Origin: Diphasiastrum complanatum
Taxonomy: Eukaryota; Streptophyta; Lycopodiopsida; Lycopodiales; Lycopodiaceae
Reading direction: 5' to 3'
DNA: 64,000 nt
NCBI GenBank assembly: GCA_029204225.1
Contig: CM055102.1
Span: 38,496,585-38,560,584 of the forward strand
Positions 26,001 through 35,118 of this stretch are shown here, piece by piece. Position numbers and translations under genes: made by a program. Below the pieces are notes generated by a model. That model ran no database searches and was not told the DNA's origin. It saw only the letters and a program-made list of their open reading frames with translations. The stretch's first letter is position 1, and each line of letters starts with the position of its first letter.

Positions 26001-28757
26001 GTACGGTTCACTGTACGGTTCTCAGAACCGTGGTGAACCGCCCACGGTTCATTAATTCTATGGCTGCTATTTATATCCTAAATAGGGATGGTTGCCAAGT
26101 GGTAAACCTAATCAAGGCACTAGTAATTAGGGTTTGTTGAGAAGTACGGTTAGGGCTTAACTAATCTTTTAACACTAACCGACTTTTGAACATTGACCCC
26201 AATATTGGGCTTCTCACAAAATTTAAACCCTAAAACGGAAAAGAAATAGGCCCCAAGCAATAGCTTTGGTATTAGTTAATTCTAAAGAAATGTGAATATA
26301 GATACAAATCGAAGTATCTTAAAAGTACTCTGATTCATGAGGCGAGTGTGCATGCACTAATGGAGATATTGAAGGAGATGACATAAGTTGTCACAAGTAT
26401 GTAATGGACAACATGATACTACCGTAGAACTATCATAATAAGCTAATGTATCCAAGATAGATGCAAGAAAGAAATCCAAAAGAGAATGGAATTCTTTCAA
26501 GACACTCTGATAGCCCAAGCGTGCCCTAAAAAAATGTCACCATACAAGACCCCAACCTTTAAAATTTTTAAAGCTAGTCAGATGGCCCAAGAATACCAAC
26601 AACATGGCAAAATAGGCATCACTTTTTCAGCAACTCTACAATAGCACAACTCGTCATCTATAGCATCTTGCACTTGTGCATCAGCTTCGAGCGGCGCAAC
26701 AATTTGACCAACGTGCAACATGGAACCATCAATAGCAACTGGAGAAGCATTTGAACACTGCTCAAATGTAAACTGCAGCGGTGTCCCCAAAGGACTTGGA
26801 GAATGTGAAATATCAATAGAACTTGTAGCCAATCATCAAGAAAGGACCTTTGTGAATCAGTATGAGGACTAAGCAAATCATTGAAAATATTTGCAACCAA
26901 AGGACCAACAGCCATTGCTGGATGCACGGTGGCAACCCAAGCAGTTGGCATAAGGGAAGTAGCAGCACTAATGGTACCAAGAAGAATTTTAAGGTAATCA
27001 TGTCAAACTATATAAAGTGACTATGCAAGTCATAGCAACCAAGCATGCCTTTGATCAGTAGGTAGTAATGGAGCAAAACATGCACACATGCCCCAAGAAA
27101 TTGGTAATGACAAAAAATATCTAGCACCAATAGAAGAATAGGTCATAAATGCATTCCAAGCTAGTCGGATAGACCAGGAATGACAAGTAGTAGTGACATG
27201 AACTTGTCGAAATGCGGGTGTGTAGCAGTGCCAAGCAATTCAAAAGGCCCATGAATGCGAATCATCCACACGAACTGGCTCCAATGCACCCCATAAGGAA
27301 TATCTAGACCAAGGGTGACATATAGAACCAACAAGATTTGGCTCCACAATCATAGCAACACCACATAAAACATCATAGCAATCTAGAGCATATGTGATAG
27401 TACTTTGATGACAAAAAGTAGTGCAACTGCATAATTGACAGGTTACCATGCACCATCAGAGCAGGAAGACTAGCGCATACGCATACTATCTAGTTTTGAA
27501 ACTGGCCTTGAGTGATAGGATAATTGAGATGGTCCCATATGTACATGTAATACCTGCCACAATTGGCAAATCAAGGATATCAACTAGAAAATCTGCTGCA
27601 ACCGGAATCTCTACAACATAAAGCATGTGCAAGATTCTCCTATTTGGCATCTATCTGCATCTGTATCCGCATGGGACTTGGTTGTCCAATCTCGAATATC
27701 ATGTGGCTCATGACATATATCTTGATCAGCTACTACATCTGGAACATGTTGAGAATCATCTAATAGTGGATCCATAGCATTAATAAGATCATGTACAAAG
27801 GCACAATAACATAAGGGTAATTATCGAGATGATATGTCTGCCACTGAGATTAGTTTGGCCTCTAAATTTGGATGTAGCCAGCGCAATCACATCAGCATCA
27901 AGAATGTCATCACAATGTATCAGTGATGCATGTAATGGCCATCATATGGACGTTTGTGTCCATAACAATAGGTGATATAAAGACATGCAAAGCTTGCAGA
28001 AACGCTCATATTACGCAAAGAGTCTTGGACAGGTAAAGGAAAGGAAGATCTAAGTGCTTGAAAAGATAACAAAAGATTGTTTCTGTCAAGATTGTAATAT
28101 TTGTGATTTACGAGACTGACAAACATTGACTTTTTGGGGTTGTGCCTTGATTGAGAAGGTTCTGCTCTTTGTTAGACAAGTAGAAGCACATTGAAAGATG
28201 TACTGTGATTTTTCTTACAGATCTTGACACCCAATTTTTTGGAAAGATACGGTAAAGATATCATCAACATCCATCATGGTCTACTGCCTTCTTTCAGAGG
28301 TGCTAACCCTTACAAACAGGTACAAGGGCACACAATCTTATTAAAATTCTATTTTTGCAGAAGCAAATCCCTTGTTGAAATTATTCTTGGGTTTCTGAAA
28401 TGCATTTATGTGTGCTTCATGTTTTTAGGCTTTTAAGTCAGGTGTCAAGCTTATAGGAGCTACAAGTCACTTTGTTAGTGAAGAACTTGATGGTGGTCCA
28501 ATAATTGAGCAAATGGTAAGATTTGTTTGGATATCCTCTGAATTCCAACTTTAATTACAGTAAGTGACTTGTTCATATCAACTAATTAAAATTATGAGGG
28601 TCTGTAGGTGGATCGTGTCTCCCATCGTGACAGCCTGTCAATGCTTGCCATGAAATCGGAGAATCTTGAAAAGCAATGTTTGGCAAAAGCCATACAATGT
28701 TACTGCGAGCAACGCATATTAATATACAGTAGCAACAGGACTATAATATTCAACTGA
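14724..28757 (+). CDS. PURU: Formyltetrahydrofolate deformylase (8 exons, mitochondrial)
   Basis: The enzyme hydrolyses 10-formyl-tetrahydrofolate to formate and tetrahydrofolate. In plant mitochondria it keeps the folate pool available for glycine decarboxylase and serine hydroxymethyltransferase during photorespiration. Coding exons: 14724-14906, 19460-19581, 19844-19994, 20299-20372, 20454-20613, 28221-28319, 28429-28515 and 28608-28757. They total 1026 bp, or 341 residues plus stop, close to the plant family length. Residues 1-50 are Arg/Ser-rich with few acids, fitting a mitochondrial leader. Residues ~52-140 form the ACT domain (HGVHIFQCP then [12 protein letters not shown]). Residues ~143-335 form the formyltransferase-like domain, with N246 and H248 in [11 protein letters not shown] and D284 in EELDGGP as the catalytic set. 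All introns are GT-AG and joins are in frame. Introns 1 and 5 are 4553 and 7607 bp, full of transposons. The gene looks intact; expression cannot be judged. Confidence 0.95.
15905..17020 (+). mobile_element. LINE fragment in PURU intron 1 (ORF1-like and endonuclease)
   Basis: A coiled-coil-like start ([20 protein letters not shown]) is followed by an ORF1-type segment at 16275-16550, where the [20 protein letters not shown] and [15 protein letters not shown] stretches resemble plant non-LTR ORF1 proteins. An apurinic-endonuclease-like segment follows at 16700-17010 ([17 protein letters not shown] in a neighbouring frame, then [12 protein letters not shown], where family members have LLIGDFN). 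The frame shifts at least twice. The reverse transcriptase is missing. Same orientation as the gene. Confidence 0.65.
17028..17140 (+). pseudogene. Copia integrase fragment
   Basis: The frame reads [20 protein letters not shown] and then ARNMM, matching the copia integrase core around its catalytic Glu (usually QQNGVAERKN; the Glu is Asp here). It abuts the LINE endonuclease fragment directly. Confidence 0.8.
17577..18203. mobile_element. Small non-autonomous hAT-like element
   Basis: The ends are TAGTGTTTACAAC at 17577 and the inverse of TAGTGTTTCCACAAAC at 18203. They are flanked by CATTAGAA (17569-17576) and CATCAGAA (18204-18211), an 8-bp duplication with one mismatch. Near each end are repeated GAATCG/CGATTC words, like the subterminal binding sites of hAT elements. 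The 627-bp body has no transposase, so movement would need one supplied in trans. It lies in PURU intron 1. Confidence 0.65.
18505..18800 (-). pseudogene. Possible LINE reverse-transcriptase C-terminal fragment
   Basis: A 108-codon minus frame (18494-18820) includes [16 protein letters not shown] and [12 protein letters not shown]. The YLGV block resembles the thumb region after the YADD motif in plant LINEs. It is too short to be sure. Confidence 0.3.
19235..19312. repeat. GAATCG/GAACCG-rich sequence, possible orphan hAT end
   Basis: It holds clustered inverse copies of CGATTC and GAATCG and a short palindrome at 'gcggttctgaaccgc'. These words match the subterminal words of the element at 17577-18203. 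No partner end or target duplication was found. Confidence 0.35.
19460..19581 (+). CDS. PURU: PURU exon 2: ACT domain
   Basis: It begins after TCTCCTCAG with [20 protein letters not shown] and ends VFHSR plus two bases of a split Ser codon before GTAAGG. Length is 122 bp, leaving phase 2, which exon 3 completes. Confidence 0.93.
19844..19994 (+). CDS. PURU: PURU exon 3: end of ACT domain and linker
   Basis: It starts after AACCAG and completes the split Ser, giving the family's SEF-FDP--WPR block (seen as [18 protein letters not shown]). It ends ILASAQ before GTGGAA. The internal 'ttgcag' at 19862-19867 could mislead a predictor into a later start, but that would lose the conserved SEF..DP motif. 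Confidence 0.9.
20299..20372 (+). CDS. PURU: PURU exon 4: start of formyltransferase domain
   Basis: It encodes [17 protein letters not shown] and ends in the first two bases of a split Ser before GTCTAT. Exon 5 starts with C, making AGC and the conserved VISNH sequence. Confidence 0.93.
20454..20613 (+). CDS. PURU: PURU exon 5: formyltransferase domain
   Basis: It encodes [20 protein letters not shown], then YHYLPTSK, and ends [10 protein letters not shown] before GTAATC. The LARYMQ ending joins exon 6 across the 7.6-kb intron in phase 0. Confidence 0.95.
20745..21720 (-). pseudogene. Copia pre-integrase/integrase remnant in PURU intron 5
   Basis: On the minus strand, 21717-21529 encodes [14 protein letters not shown] and [13 protein letters not shown], the copia GAG-pre-integrase motif. 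Near 21230-21100 a shifted frame gives [16 protein letters not shown] and VPYTPQDN, where functional integrases have TDNGGE and PYTPQQNG. A 91-codon frame at 21020-20745 ([19 protein letters not shown]) may be its continuation. Antisense to the host gene and decayed. Confidence 0.75.
22070..22620 (+). pseudogene. LINE 3' fragment with zf-RVT-like motif
   Basis: The frame at 22375-22590 carries [19 protein letters not shown], a C-x2-C...H-x4-C pattern of the zinc-binding tail of plant non-LTR reverse transcriptases, preceded by [10 protein letters not shown]. Upstream sequence to 22070 is weakly similar and frame-broken. Confidence 0.55.
22788..22998. repeat. Two (CT)n tracts
   Basis: Perfect (CT)n at 22788-22855 and 22947-22998, separated by 91 bp of unique sequence. 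The second ends directly at an ATG (23001). Frames across these tracts are artefacts (Leu-Ser or Arg-Glu repeats). Confidence 0.97.
23001..24130 (+). mobile_element. Internally deleted LINE (Pro-rich start joined to reverse transcriptase)
   Basis: An ATG after the (CT)n tract opens a Pro/Ser/Ala-rich stretch ([15 protein letters not shown]...). At about 23262 this meets a reverse-transcriptase core: [33 protein letters not shown] and [13 protein letters not shown] with the catalytic ADD. After frame breaks come GQLRVSS and [19 protein letters not shown], the zinc-binding tail. The ORF1 body and endonuclease between start and polymerase are missing. The tail matches the minus-strand LINE piece at 31075-31662, so both come from one family. 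In PURU intron 5, sense orientation. Confidence 0.75.
24400..25010 (-). pseudogene. Gypsy integrase C-terminus with chromodomain
   Basis: Reading the minus strand from about 25000 down gives [20 protein letters not shown], then [21 protein letters not shown] and [10 protein letters not shown] in a neighbouring frame, then [20 protein letters not shown] at 24489-24418. The last is a chromodomain (aromatic and WDG/W..E pattern), the mark of chromoviral gypsy elements. Frames shift and stops occur, so it is dead. Confidence 0.8.
25493..26062. mobile_element. Non-autonomous hAT-like element with perfect 8-bp target duplication
   Basis: The element starts CATAGAA and ends TTCTATG (7-bp perfect terminal inverted repeat) and is flanked by GCTGCTAT at 25485-25492 and 26063-26070. 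Within ~70-100 bp of each end are many copies of GAACCGT/ACGGTTC in both orientations, the subterminal pattern of hAT transposase binding sites. The interior carries a direct duplication (25721-25794 and 25806-25884). No transposase is encoded. It sits inside the decayed gypsy in PURU intron 5. Confidence 0.88.
25721..25884. repeat. 85-bp-offset direct repeat inside the hAT-like element
   Basis: Both copies contain 'cttcgcctta(g/t)gcattcc' and 'ggattccgcccgctgacttt'. They begin at 25721 and 25806. Confidence 0.85.
28221..28319 (+). CDS. PURU: PURU exon 6: catalytic Asn/His
   Basis: It starts after TTTCTTACAG. It encodes [14 protein letters not shown] and then [13 protein letters not shown], carrying N246 and H248, and ends NPYKQ before GTACAA. 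Thirty-three codons, phase 0 on both sides. Confidence 0.95.
28429..28515 (+). CDS. PURU: PURU exon 7: catalytic Asp
   Basis: It encodes [20 protein letters not shown] followed by DGGPIIEQM, with D284 as the third catalytic residue. Twenty-nine codons between TTTTTAG and GTAAGA. Confidence 0.95.
28608..28757 (+). CDS. PURU: PURU exon 8: C-terminus and stop
   Basis: It encodes [10 protein letters not shown], then [20 protein letters not shown], and ends TIIFN with TGA at 28755-28757. The ending matches the usual family terminus (-RT-VF). Confidence 0.93.
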   Translation: MDRVSHRDSLSMLAMKSENLEKQCLAKAIQCYCEQRILIYSSNRTIIFN

Positions 28758-29060
28758 AACTTCCTGTGCCTCTTGTTATGCATGCTATTCAAGCCAGGTT
28801 TGCTTCCAAGTGCAATCATTTCTACATGGGGAGTTACTGAAGCAGCTACATGCCCTTTCTTTGTCATCTAGCAATTATGATGAAGCACTTAATTGTTCAT
28901 GACTAATGGATCTCTTTTTGATAGCACAGCATATGGTCAAAGCTCTTAAATTGAAGTGCCTTTTAAATGTGGTCACTTAGAATGGAATACCATGACTTCA
29001 TAAAGTTAGCTTTGATGATGATGCCCTTGGGGTGCCTTCAATCTTTTTGTCTCCGGTTGC

Positions 29061-29066
29061 AATAAA
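29061..29066 (+). terminator. PURU: Candidate PURU polyadenylation signal
   Basis: AATAAA lies 304 bases after the PURU stop codon, followed by T-rich sequence. Position is reasonable for a plant 3' UTR, but plant signals are loose and other A-rich candidates exist (for example near 29216). Confidence 0.35.
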
Positions 29067-29689
29067 ATTTTGTTTAGTTTTCAAGCCGGTTATAACCCTG
29101 TGGTTTAGAATTATGCTATAGATTCAGATCTTTTTATCTCTGATTTGCCACACAAATTTGTATACGATGTGTTCTATACCAATATGTTCTGAAGATGTTC
29201 AGTATGTAGATCATAATAAAATATGTTCACAAGCATTGCAGTGTGTCTAATGGCTGGCTATCAAATAGGCAAATGATCATAGATTAGGGCTTTTTAAATG
29301 TGAAAGTGCTCTCTTCAAAAGTTTGGCACTGCATATGTGAAGGTCAGTTCTTTAGGTTTGAAATGAGGTTATGTCAAACATATGGTTCTGGAATTCAAAG
29401 CTCATGTTGCCTTTTGAAGAACAATCTGCATTTTCTTAGACACCGTCATAGGTAGGAAGACATATATGATAATTAGTCACAAGTCATATATGGGCCCTAC
29501 ATCAAAGCATGGAATCTCCAAGACTGCATCTATGATTATTTCCTAGTCGACCATGTGATTAAGCCTCTTGGGCCTTTCTAGCCATTGGATAAGGTGATGT
29601 ACCATAATCAACTTCTAATTGCATTCATGTTCCCAATGTCTTGGCTTGTAACAATAGTATTTCTTTTGAATTGAATTGGCATTGCTCAC

Positions 29690-30400
29690 CACCTTGCCAT
29701 TTCTAAAAGTTTACTCTTCCACTCAAAATTAGGTCTTGTTTGATTTCCACCTCTTCTCGGAAATCTGACCCTTGATGACATCGGCCTCTAACTGCAAATG
29801 CTTGATCCAAAGCCTCATTGCAATAGCCGAAATTTTGTCTTGTTTGCTCCTCCTGAAACAATAATCCCCTTAGCTCATCGTAATTAGGTAGAGTATGTCT
29901 TTGTGGAAATGCTTGAGACAAATGTCTGGTAGTCGTTGAACAAGCTATTCAATGTCAATTGCACAGTTTCTCGATCATTTACCATTTCATCAATTACAAC
30001 TAGTTAGTCTTTGATTTCCTTAACTTTTGAGCAAATGTTCTGCTATTGTGGCCTTGTCATCTATTCTCATTGAGAAGCTTCGTCTTCAAAAAGAGAATGC
30101 GGTAGGTGTTGACTGTTTCAAACAACTTTTTCAATGTATCCCACATTGATATAAGATCTCATGGCATCTTTCACTGATGGATTGATGAAAATTTGAGCTC
30201 TTAAACTTGCCTATTGAATGCTCTTCTTTCTTCTTCAAGAAGTGATCTGTCTCTTCACCTATGACTATATTCTAGAGCTCCTTCTCCATCAAAATATTAT
30301 TTATTTTGAATTTTCAAATTGACTAATTCTATATGCCTTCCAATTCACTCACTTCTAATAATACACTATCAGTCAAAGTGGCCATAATCACACTACAATG
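29690..30400 (-). pseudogene. Copia gag (UBN2-type) remnant
   Basis: The minus strand from about 30390 reads a gag-like order: a WSIWKFKINNILMEKEL-type start, DKATIAEHLL and then, in frame 29921-29703, LPNYDELRGLLFQEEQTRQN. This matches the UBN2 gag domain of plant copia elements. Stops and shifts throughout. Just downstream of PURU and antisense to it. Confidence 0.7.
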
Positions 30401-31070
30401 ACTTTAGATAACAAATTTGACTTCAAAAATGAAAAATTATACCAAAGCCAATAAGTGTTTCTAAATGTGCAAAGATGATAGCTACCAATTTCAAAATTTT
30501 AGCTATCCACGCACAGATCTCCAATTTTGAAGATTCTTGGCTTAGCACGTAGCTAAGCAATCATACTTGAAAAATGCTCTCTCCATGTGATATAACCAGT
30601 CTATTTTTCTTTATTTTGCTACAAAACACCAAAGGACAATGCCTTAGGAAATTCGGACAATCCTAAAAAATAAGGAATTTCATTTTTGAAGTTTCACTAA
30701 AAACTCAAATTTAATCATGATCTTAACGGATCCACTAGTGTACATGCTTCTGGAAGGCCCCTATCACGTGGCTCTATTACATTAGCTATGCAAATTTCTT
30801 CTCTGCTATTTGAGAAGGCCACAAAATGTAAGAAAGAAAAAAAAGCTTTTATCAATGTCTTTTCCATGCCAAAAGGCATATAAAACTAAGAAGTACATGT
30901 CAAGTGTGTGGTAACCATGGGAGCATATAAAACGTCTCCAAAATGTAATAAAGCATACTAATCATATGTATCTATGTCAAGATGTCAAGACTGTGAAGCT
31001 TGTGTTGCTATTGTTGTTGTGTTAATATTACAAAAAGATGTAATGTGAGCCACAACATGAGAAAGTGCTG
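30401..31070. other. Nothing recognised
   Basis: AT-rich sequence without a protein or repeat signal that I can support. Confidence 0.4.
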
Positions 31071-31074
31071 GAGC

Positions 31075-31662
31075 CTACTGGCGTCGTCTGTGAGCATGAG
31101 CGTGTGTAGTAGTAGCACGCCTTTGTGTATGATGTCTGGTGATCCTAGTAGTAACGTGATGGTGGGAAGTACACTGCCTTTGATCTCTATGAGCATGTGA
31201 GCGGCTATTATCCTCGTCGTCGTCATAATCCTCCTCCTCAGGCACTAGATCACAAAATCTCCGCCTAGTAAAGAATGAAGAGATAGAATGTTGTGGTGTC
31301 CCGTATAAATCTCTCCGTAGTATGAACATTTCACGTATCATCAGAGTGACACATCGTGGGTCCTCATAAGCTACGAGAGAGTGTAGAGTAGTAGGCATGT
31401 CTCGAAACAAGCAGTGATACCGCCCTTTGATCTCATAGTGTACAGGGCATCGGAAGATAAAGTGCATCTCAGACTCCACTTCACGTAGAGAGCATAATTG
31501 GCAAATCTGCTCTTCTTTGGGAATACCATGGAATCTCCTAGTCTCAATAGCTAGTTGATGAGAGGACACCCTAAGCTGTCCTAGTGTAGATTTGAGGCAA
31601 TGTGATAGTCCCGAATCCAAGTAGCATGGCATTAACCCCCTTTGCCAGGAAGGCCGCCACAT
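31075..31662 (-). mobile_element. LINE 3' end with zf-RVT tail (195-codon open frame)
   Basis: The minus frame begins WRPSWQRGLMPCYLDSGLSH, continues [17 protein letters not shown] and has CQLCSLREVESEMHFIFRCP, a C-x2-C-x11-H-x4-C motif typical of the tail of non-LTR polymerases. It ends in an acidic patch (PEEEDYDDDEDN) and a His/Arg/Thr-rich tail. Same family as 23001-24130 in the opposite orientation. The polymerase core is absent. It directly abuts a gypsy protease fragment. Confidence 0.75.
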
Positions 31663-31672
31663 GTTCGTTAAA

Positions 31673-33393
31673 CTAGCTTAGTCCTACGATGGCATCAAAA
31701 GCAGTCATTTTCAAGACTGTGAATGTTAATCGATTTTTCCAAGTCCCCAGTGAGATTGGCAAATTGATTGCCAATCTACAAATTGTCATTGTGCCTTTGG
31801 CGGTCTCCACACAGATAGGGGTCGCATTTTCTTCACATTGAATGCCCAATCCCTCTGCCAAACTTTCTGACAAGTAGTTATGCGATGCTCCCAGATCCAC
31901 AATGAAGTGAATGATCTTGACTTGGATGTAGCCTTTGAGGTACAACAACTTTGATCCTTTTGTAGGAGTCGCCATAAGATGTTCTCGATAAGTCGCAAGT
32001 GCCCCTATTTGTTGTAGGGCATTCAGGTCGGACTCCGTCAAATCCACTTATGGGTCTTCTTCGTAGTCTTGTTCACAGTCCGCTTGATCAGAAGCCTCTC
32101 TTTCCATCTTATCAAACACTTCGGTCGCCGCCATGATTTGTTTATTCAATGGTTTGGGGTATGACCTCCAAGAGTGACCTTGTTGTTGACAATTAAAGCA
32201 ACGTAGGGAACTGCCCACTGTTGACGAGCTATTGCTATGACTAGCTGCAGGGCCAAATTTGCTCCTTCTCTGGAAGGTATTCCCTCCGTTGTTGCCTTGG
32301 TTGCCAAACCCTGTTCTTGCTGGGAATCTGTTCATGCTACCTGAGGCTTGGTTACCATTTGAAGTTGAGTCCCCCCTTGGGAAGAAGCTTGGACTCGGTC
32401 TGGATCCACTGAGTACCTTTGTTGCCATTGAGGGAGCAGTTGGTGCCAGCGTGATCTCATAATCGCAAACCATTTCAGCCGCCCGAATAGTTGAGTTAAA
32501 TTCGTTGGACATGTAGTTGTCTATTGCTTGTCGGGTCCATGTCTGCATTCCAGGCAAGAGGTAGTGGGTCTTATCGGCTTCCGACATATCTTCAATTACC
32601 CATACGCTCTATTTTTGAATTTGTTCAGGTACTCTCGTAGAGACCCTTTTTGCTTGAGTCCTAATAATTTTGCCCTCAATCTCATGTGTGAATCTTTGGG
32701 TATGAACTCCCATATCCGGAACTGCATCTCTGTCACTCGGTACCAATTTATTGTGTAACCCTCAAAATATACTAACGCCAAGTCTGCTCTCTCTTCTTCA
32801 GAAATATTCATCAAGCGAAAGTAATGTTTTATGTGAAACAACCAATCCTCCACAACTCGAACGTCACGCTCTCCTTTAAAAGTAGGCGATGCTTTTACTT
32901 TAGCAGTCTTCTTTGGGCCTTCTGTGTTTCGCGCTGGACTATCCCTTGGTCTGAGCGGAGGAGGCACCCCTGCATTTCCTCTTGTGGTTTCCAGCTCCTC
33001 AAACCTGGCTTCGAGTTGTGTTAGCCCATCTCTCAGCTCTCTACCAAGGTGAAATTGACTATGGTTCATGGCTCGCATGGATATTTGCCATTCTTTCCTT
33101 TCTATTTCTCTGTCCTTCTTTACCTCACTAAGCATAGCTGCCATTGCGTGGGATAGGTATTGGCGCATCTTCACATCAAAGAGGTCTTGGTGCGCCTCTG
33201 GCACGGGTTCATCTCTTGGTGCCAGTTCAGAAGGGGCGGCAATTTCTTCTTGAGGATGTGCCACTGGGGCGTGCATACGCTCTTTCTTTCTTGATTTGGA
33301 TCTGGCACCATCTCGGTGCAAGCGGGAGCCAAATTCTCGGCCTTGCTCTTTCCCATATGTTAATGCTCGTGATTCGTCAAGGTGGTCATCCAT
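31673..33393 (-). pseudogene. Gypsy gag and protease (minus strand), truncated
   Basis: Three consecutive minus frames form one gag-protease. 33393-32596 (265 aa) holds the capsid-like domain (FKGERDVRVVEDWLFHIKHY; LGLKQKGSLREYLNKFKNRA). 32587-32048 continues it and has one zinc knuckle, CFNCQQQGHSWRSYP, where the last Cys is Tyr. 32047-31673 is a retropepsin-like protease with FIVDLGASHNYLS at the active site, where D(S/T)GA is usual. One frameshift (near 32590) and one in-frame TAA (32048-32050) break it. The polymerase is missing: a LINE tail follows at 31662. The primer site and LTR lie upstream at 34201 and 34218. Confidence 0.85.
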
Positions 33394-34200
33394 CCTAGTA
33401 AGAGGTGCACTTCCACTAGTCTGTTTTCCTTACTCTTTTTGAAAGCTCTCCCCTTTGCACACTGGGCCCCACAGCTCTTTTTCCTTCTTTAGCAAGTCAG
33501 CTTCAATACAAAAGTATCTCCTCCTCAAATGAGCATGATCTAATCACCTGGAAACCAAGTAGGAATCAGGGGTTATTCAGGTCCGGGCAAGCACACAACA
33601 AACAAACAAACCAACCAAAGCAAACACAGAGGATCCCTGTCAAGTCACATCCCCCTTGAGACCGGACGTAAGATCTTTGCCTAGCCGCACCCATGCAAAT
33701 CTATCACAGAATTAGCCCACGGGGAAACATCCATCCAACCATCCGTGCTTTCACTATTAAGCAGCACATTGCCTCAGTAACGCCCCACCAAATCTGGTCG
33801 ATAGCTCTTATAGCTAAACGATCGGCAGCTATCCCACACCGGCAGCTAACCACCCGTGCTTTACACCTGAATTCGAGCAGCATCTCTGTATCAATGGCTA
33901 ACCCGTACAGTTCGAATATGTCACCCTGCACCCCACAAGGCACAGACCGTGCTTTCACCTACCTAGGTAGCACTTTGCCTGTTCTACGTGCAGACGACGC
34001 TAGGCCCGAACCACGAGAACTGACCGTGCTTACACCTCAAGGGCAGCACATTGACTCATCAAGTCCCCCGTTCTGCCGACCACCCTGACCGTGGACACAC
34101 CCGTGCTTACATTGTGGGTAGCACCTTGCACAACGGCTGTCCAGACAAATCCCAGAAAGTGGTCCTCCCTATGAGACTTGCGTAGCTGACCGGCTAGCCA

Positions 34201-34212
34201 GCTCTGATACCA
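34201..34212 (-). promoter_or_regulatory. Primer-binding site (initiator Met-tRNA type)
   Basis: The minus strand reads TGGTATCAGAGC, the standard primer site complementary to initiator tRNA-Met. It lies 5 bp inside the LTR edge at 34218 and upstream of the minus-strand gag. Confidence 0.88.
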
Positions 34213-34217
34213 CATAT

Positions 34218-34992
34218 TGTGTCGGCGCCTCAAAGGGCGCTGGGACTTGAGCGGTTTTTTCAAAACGCGCTTAAGTCTAACATTCATCTGTCATGCACTT
34301 ACATGAAAGCCAACTTAGAAACGTAACAAGCTTAAGAAAACTGGAATTCCAACCAACCCGAAAGCCAACTCAGAATCCGTCCCCAAAAGGTAACCAAAGG
34401 CAAAGACAAGCCACACATGAAACTCAAGGCATAGTGGTCGCCAAACTGACCAAATGGCATAGCGGCGAGCCACACGTCGGTGACATGGACCCTTACGCGC
34501 GGTGTGCAAAAAGGTTGTAGTAAGAGTCCTTTCACTTGGACCAGTCCCGAAGGCGAAACCGAAATGGTAATCATCCCCAAGGATCAACTTTATTAAATTT
34601 GGAAGAGGTTACATTCATACATAGACTGACTGGTCTCGGGGCCACCAACACGTGCTGGGCATTGTGCCTGGCTCGTGCTGGTAGGGGGAGCTGAGACCTG
34701 GCGACTGGATTCCCTGGCGCTGGTTGAGCTGCCCAAATTTCTATCTGCCCTGGACTCCCCCTATAGTTCTGGTGTGATTCGACGTGCCCCCTCTGTCTTG
34801 GAATATAGTGCTTTCTGGTAAAGCACACTTTTCTGGACTTAGTTTTTATTTTGCTGATTAAGCCTGGCAAGCCTGGCAGAATCAGTTTGGCTCCTAGACA
34901 TGGGTCCCGGGAGCTGTCCCGGCGACAGAATCAACTTGACTCCTCACTAGGCCATGACTCGAGCTCCAGAGCTAGCTCATGACTTGTGACAT
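34218..34992 (-). repeat. 5' LTR of the minus-strand gypsy element
   Basis: On the minus strand it runs from TGTCACAAGTCATGAGC at 34992 to ...CGACACA at 34218, 775 bp with TG...CA ends. A polyadenylation-like block (AATTTAATAAAGTTGATCC) lies near 34595-34577. The primer site follows 5 bp later. Most of it is repeated in inverted orientation at 35119-35672. Confidence 0.75.
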
Positions 34993-35118
34993 GTTGTAAA
35001 GCTGACTCGAGTGCACCCAGTGTGCCCTGTAAGACTCTAAGGGGTGACGCTCCCTATGGTCCCAGAGCAAGTTAGAAAGTCAAGGACTGAGCCTTCGACC
35101 TGTGGTGAGCCAGTCAAG

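Larger units (their letters stand above)
24180..27968 (-). mobile_element. Decayed gypsy-type element in PURU intron 5 (antisense)
   Basis: Two minus-strand LTR-start-like sequences begin TGTTATGG(G/A)CAC at 24282 and 27968 and share about 65 bp ('gatgcat(a/g)taatggccatcatatgga'). The lower one is preceded, on the minus strand, by the end of a gypsy pol. This fits a minus-strand element with 5' LTR start near 27968 and 3' LTR start near 24282, with most of the LTRs lost or diverged. A hAT-like element splits it at 25493-26062. The 26.1-27.9 kb part has minus-strand frames up to 97 codons that I do not recognise. Confidence 0.5.

Noticed and set aside
34030-34587. Frames of 75-90 codons in 34.0-34.6 kb
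   Set aside because: They fall in the LTR and primer-site region of the minus-strand gypsy and have no coding features.
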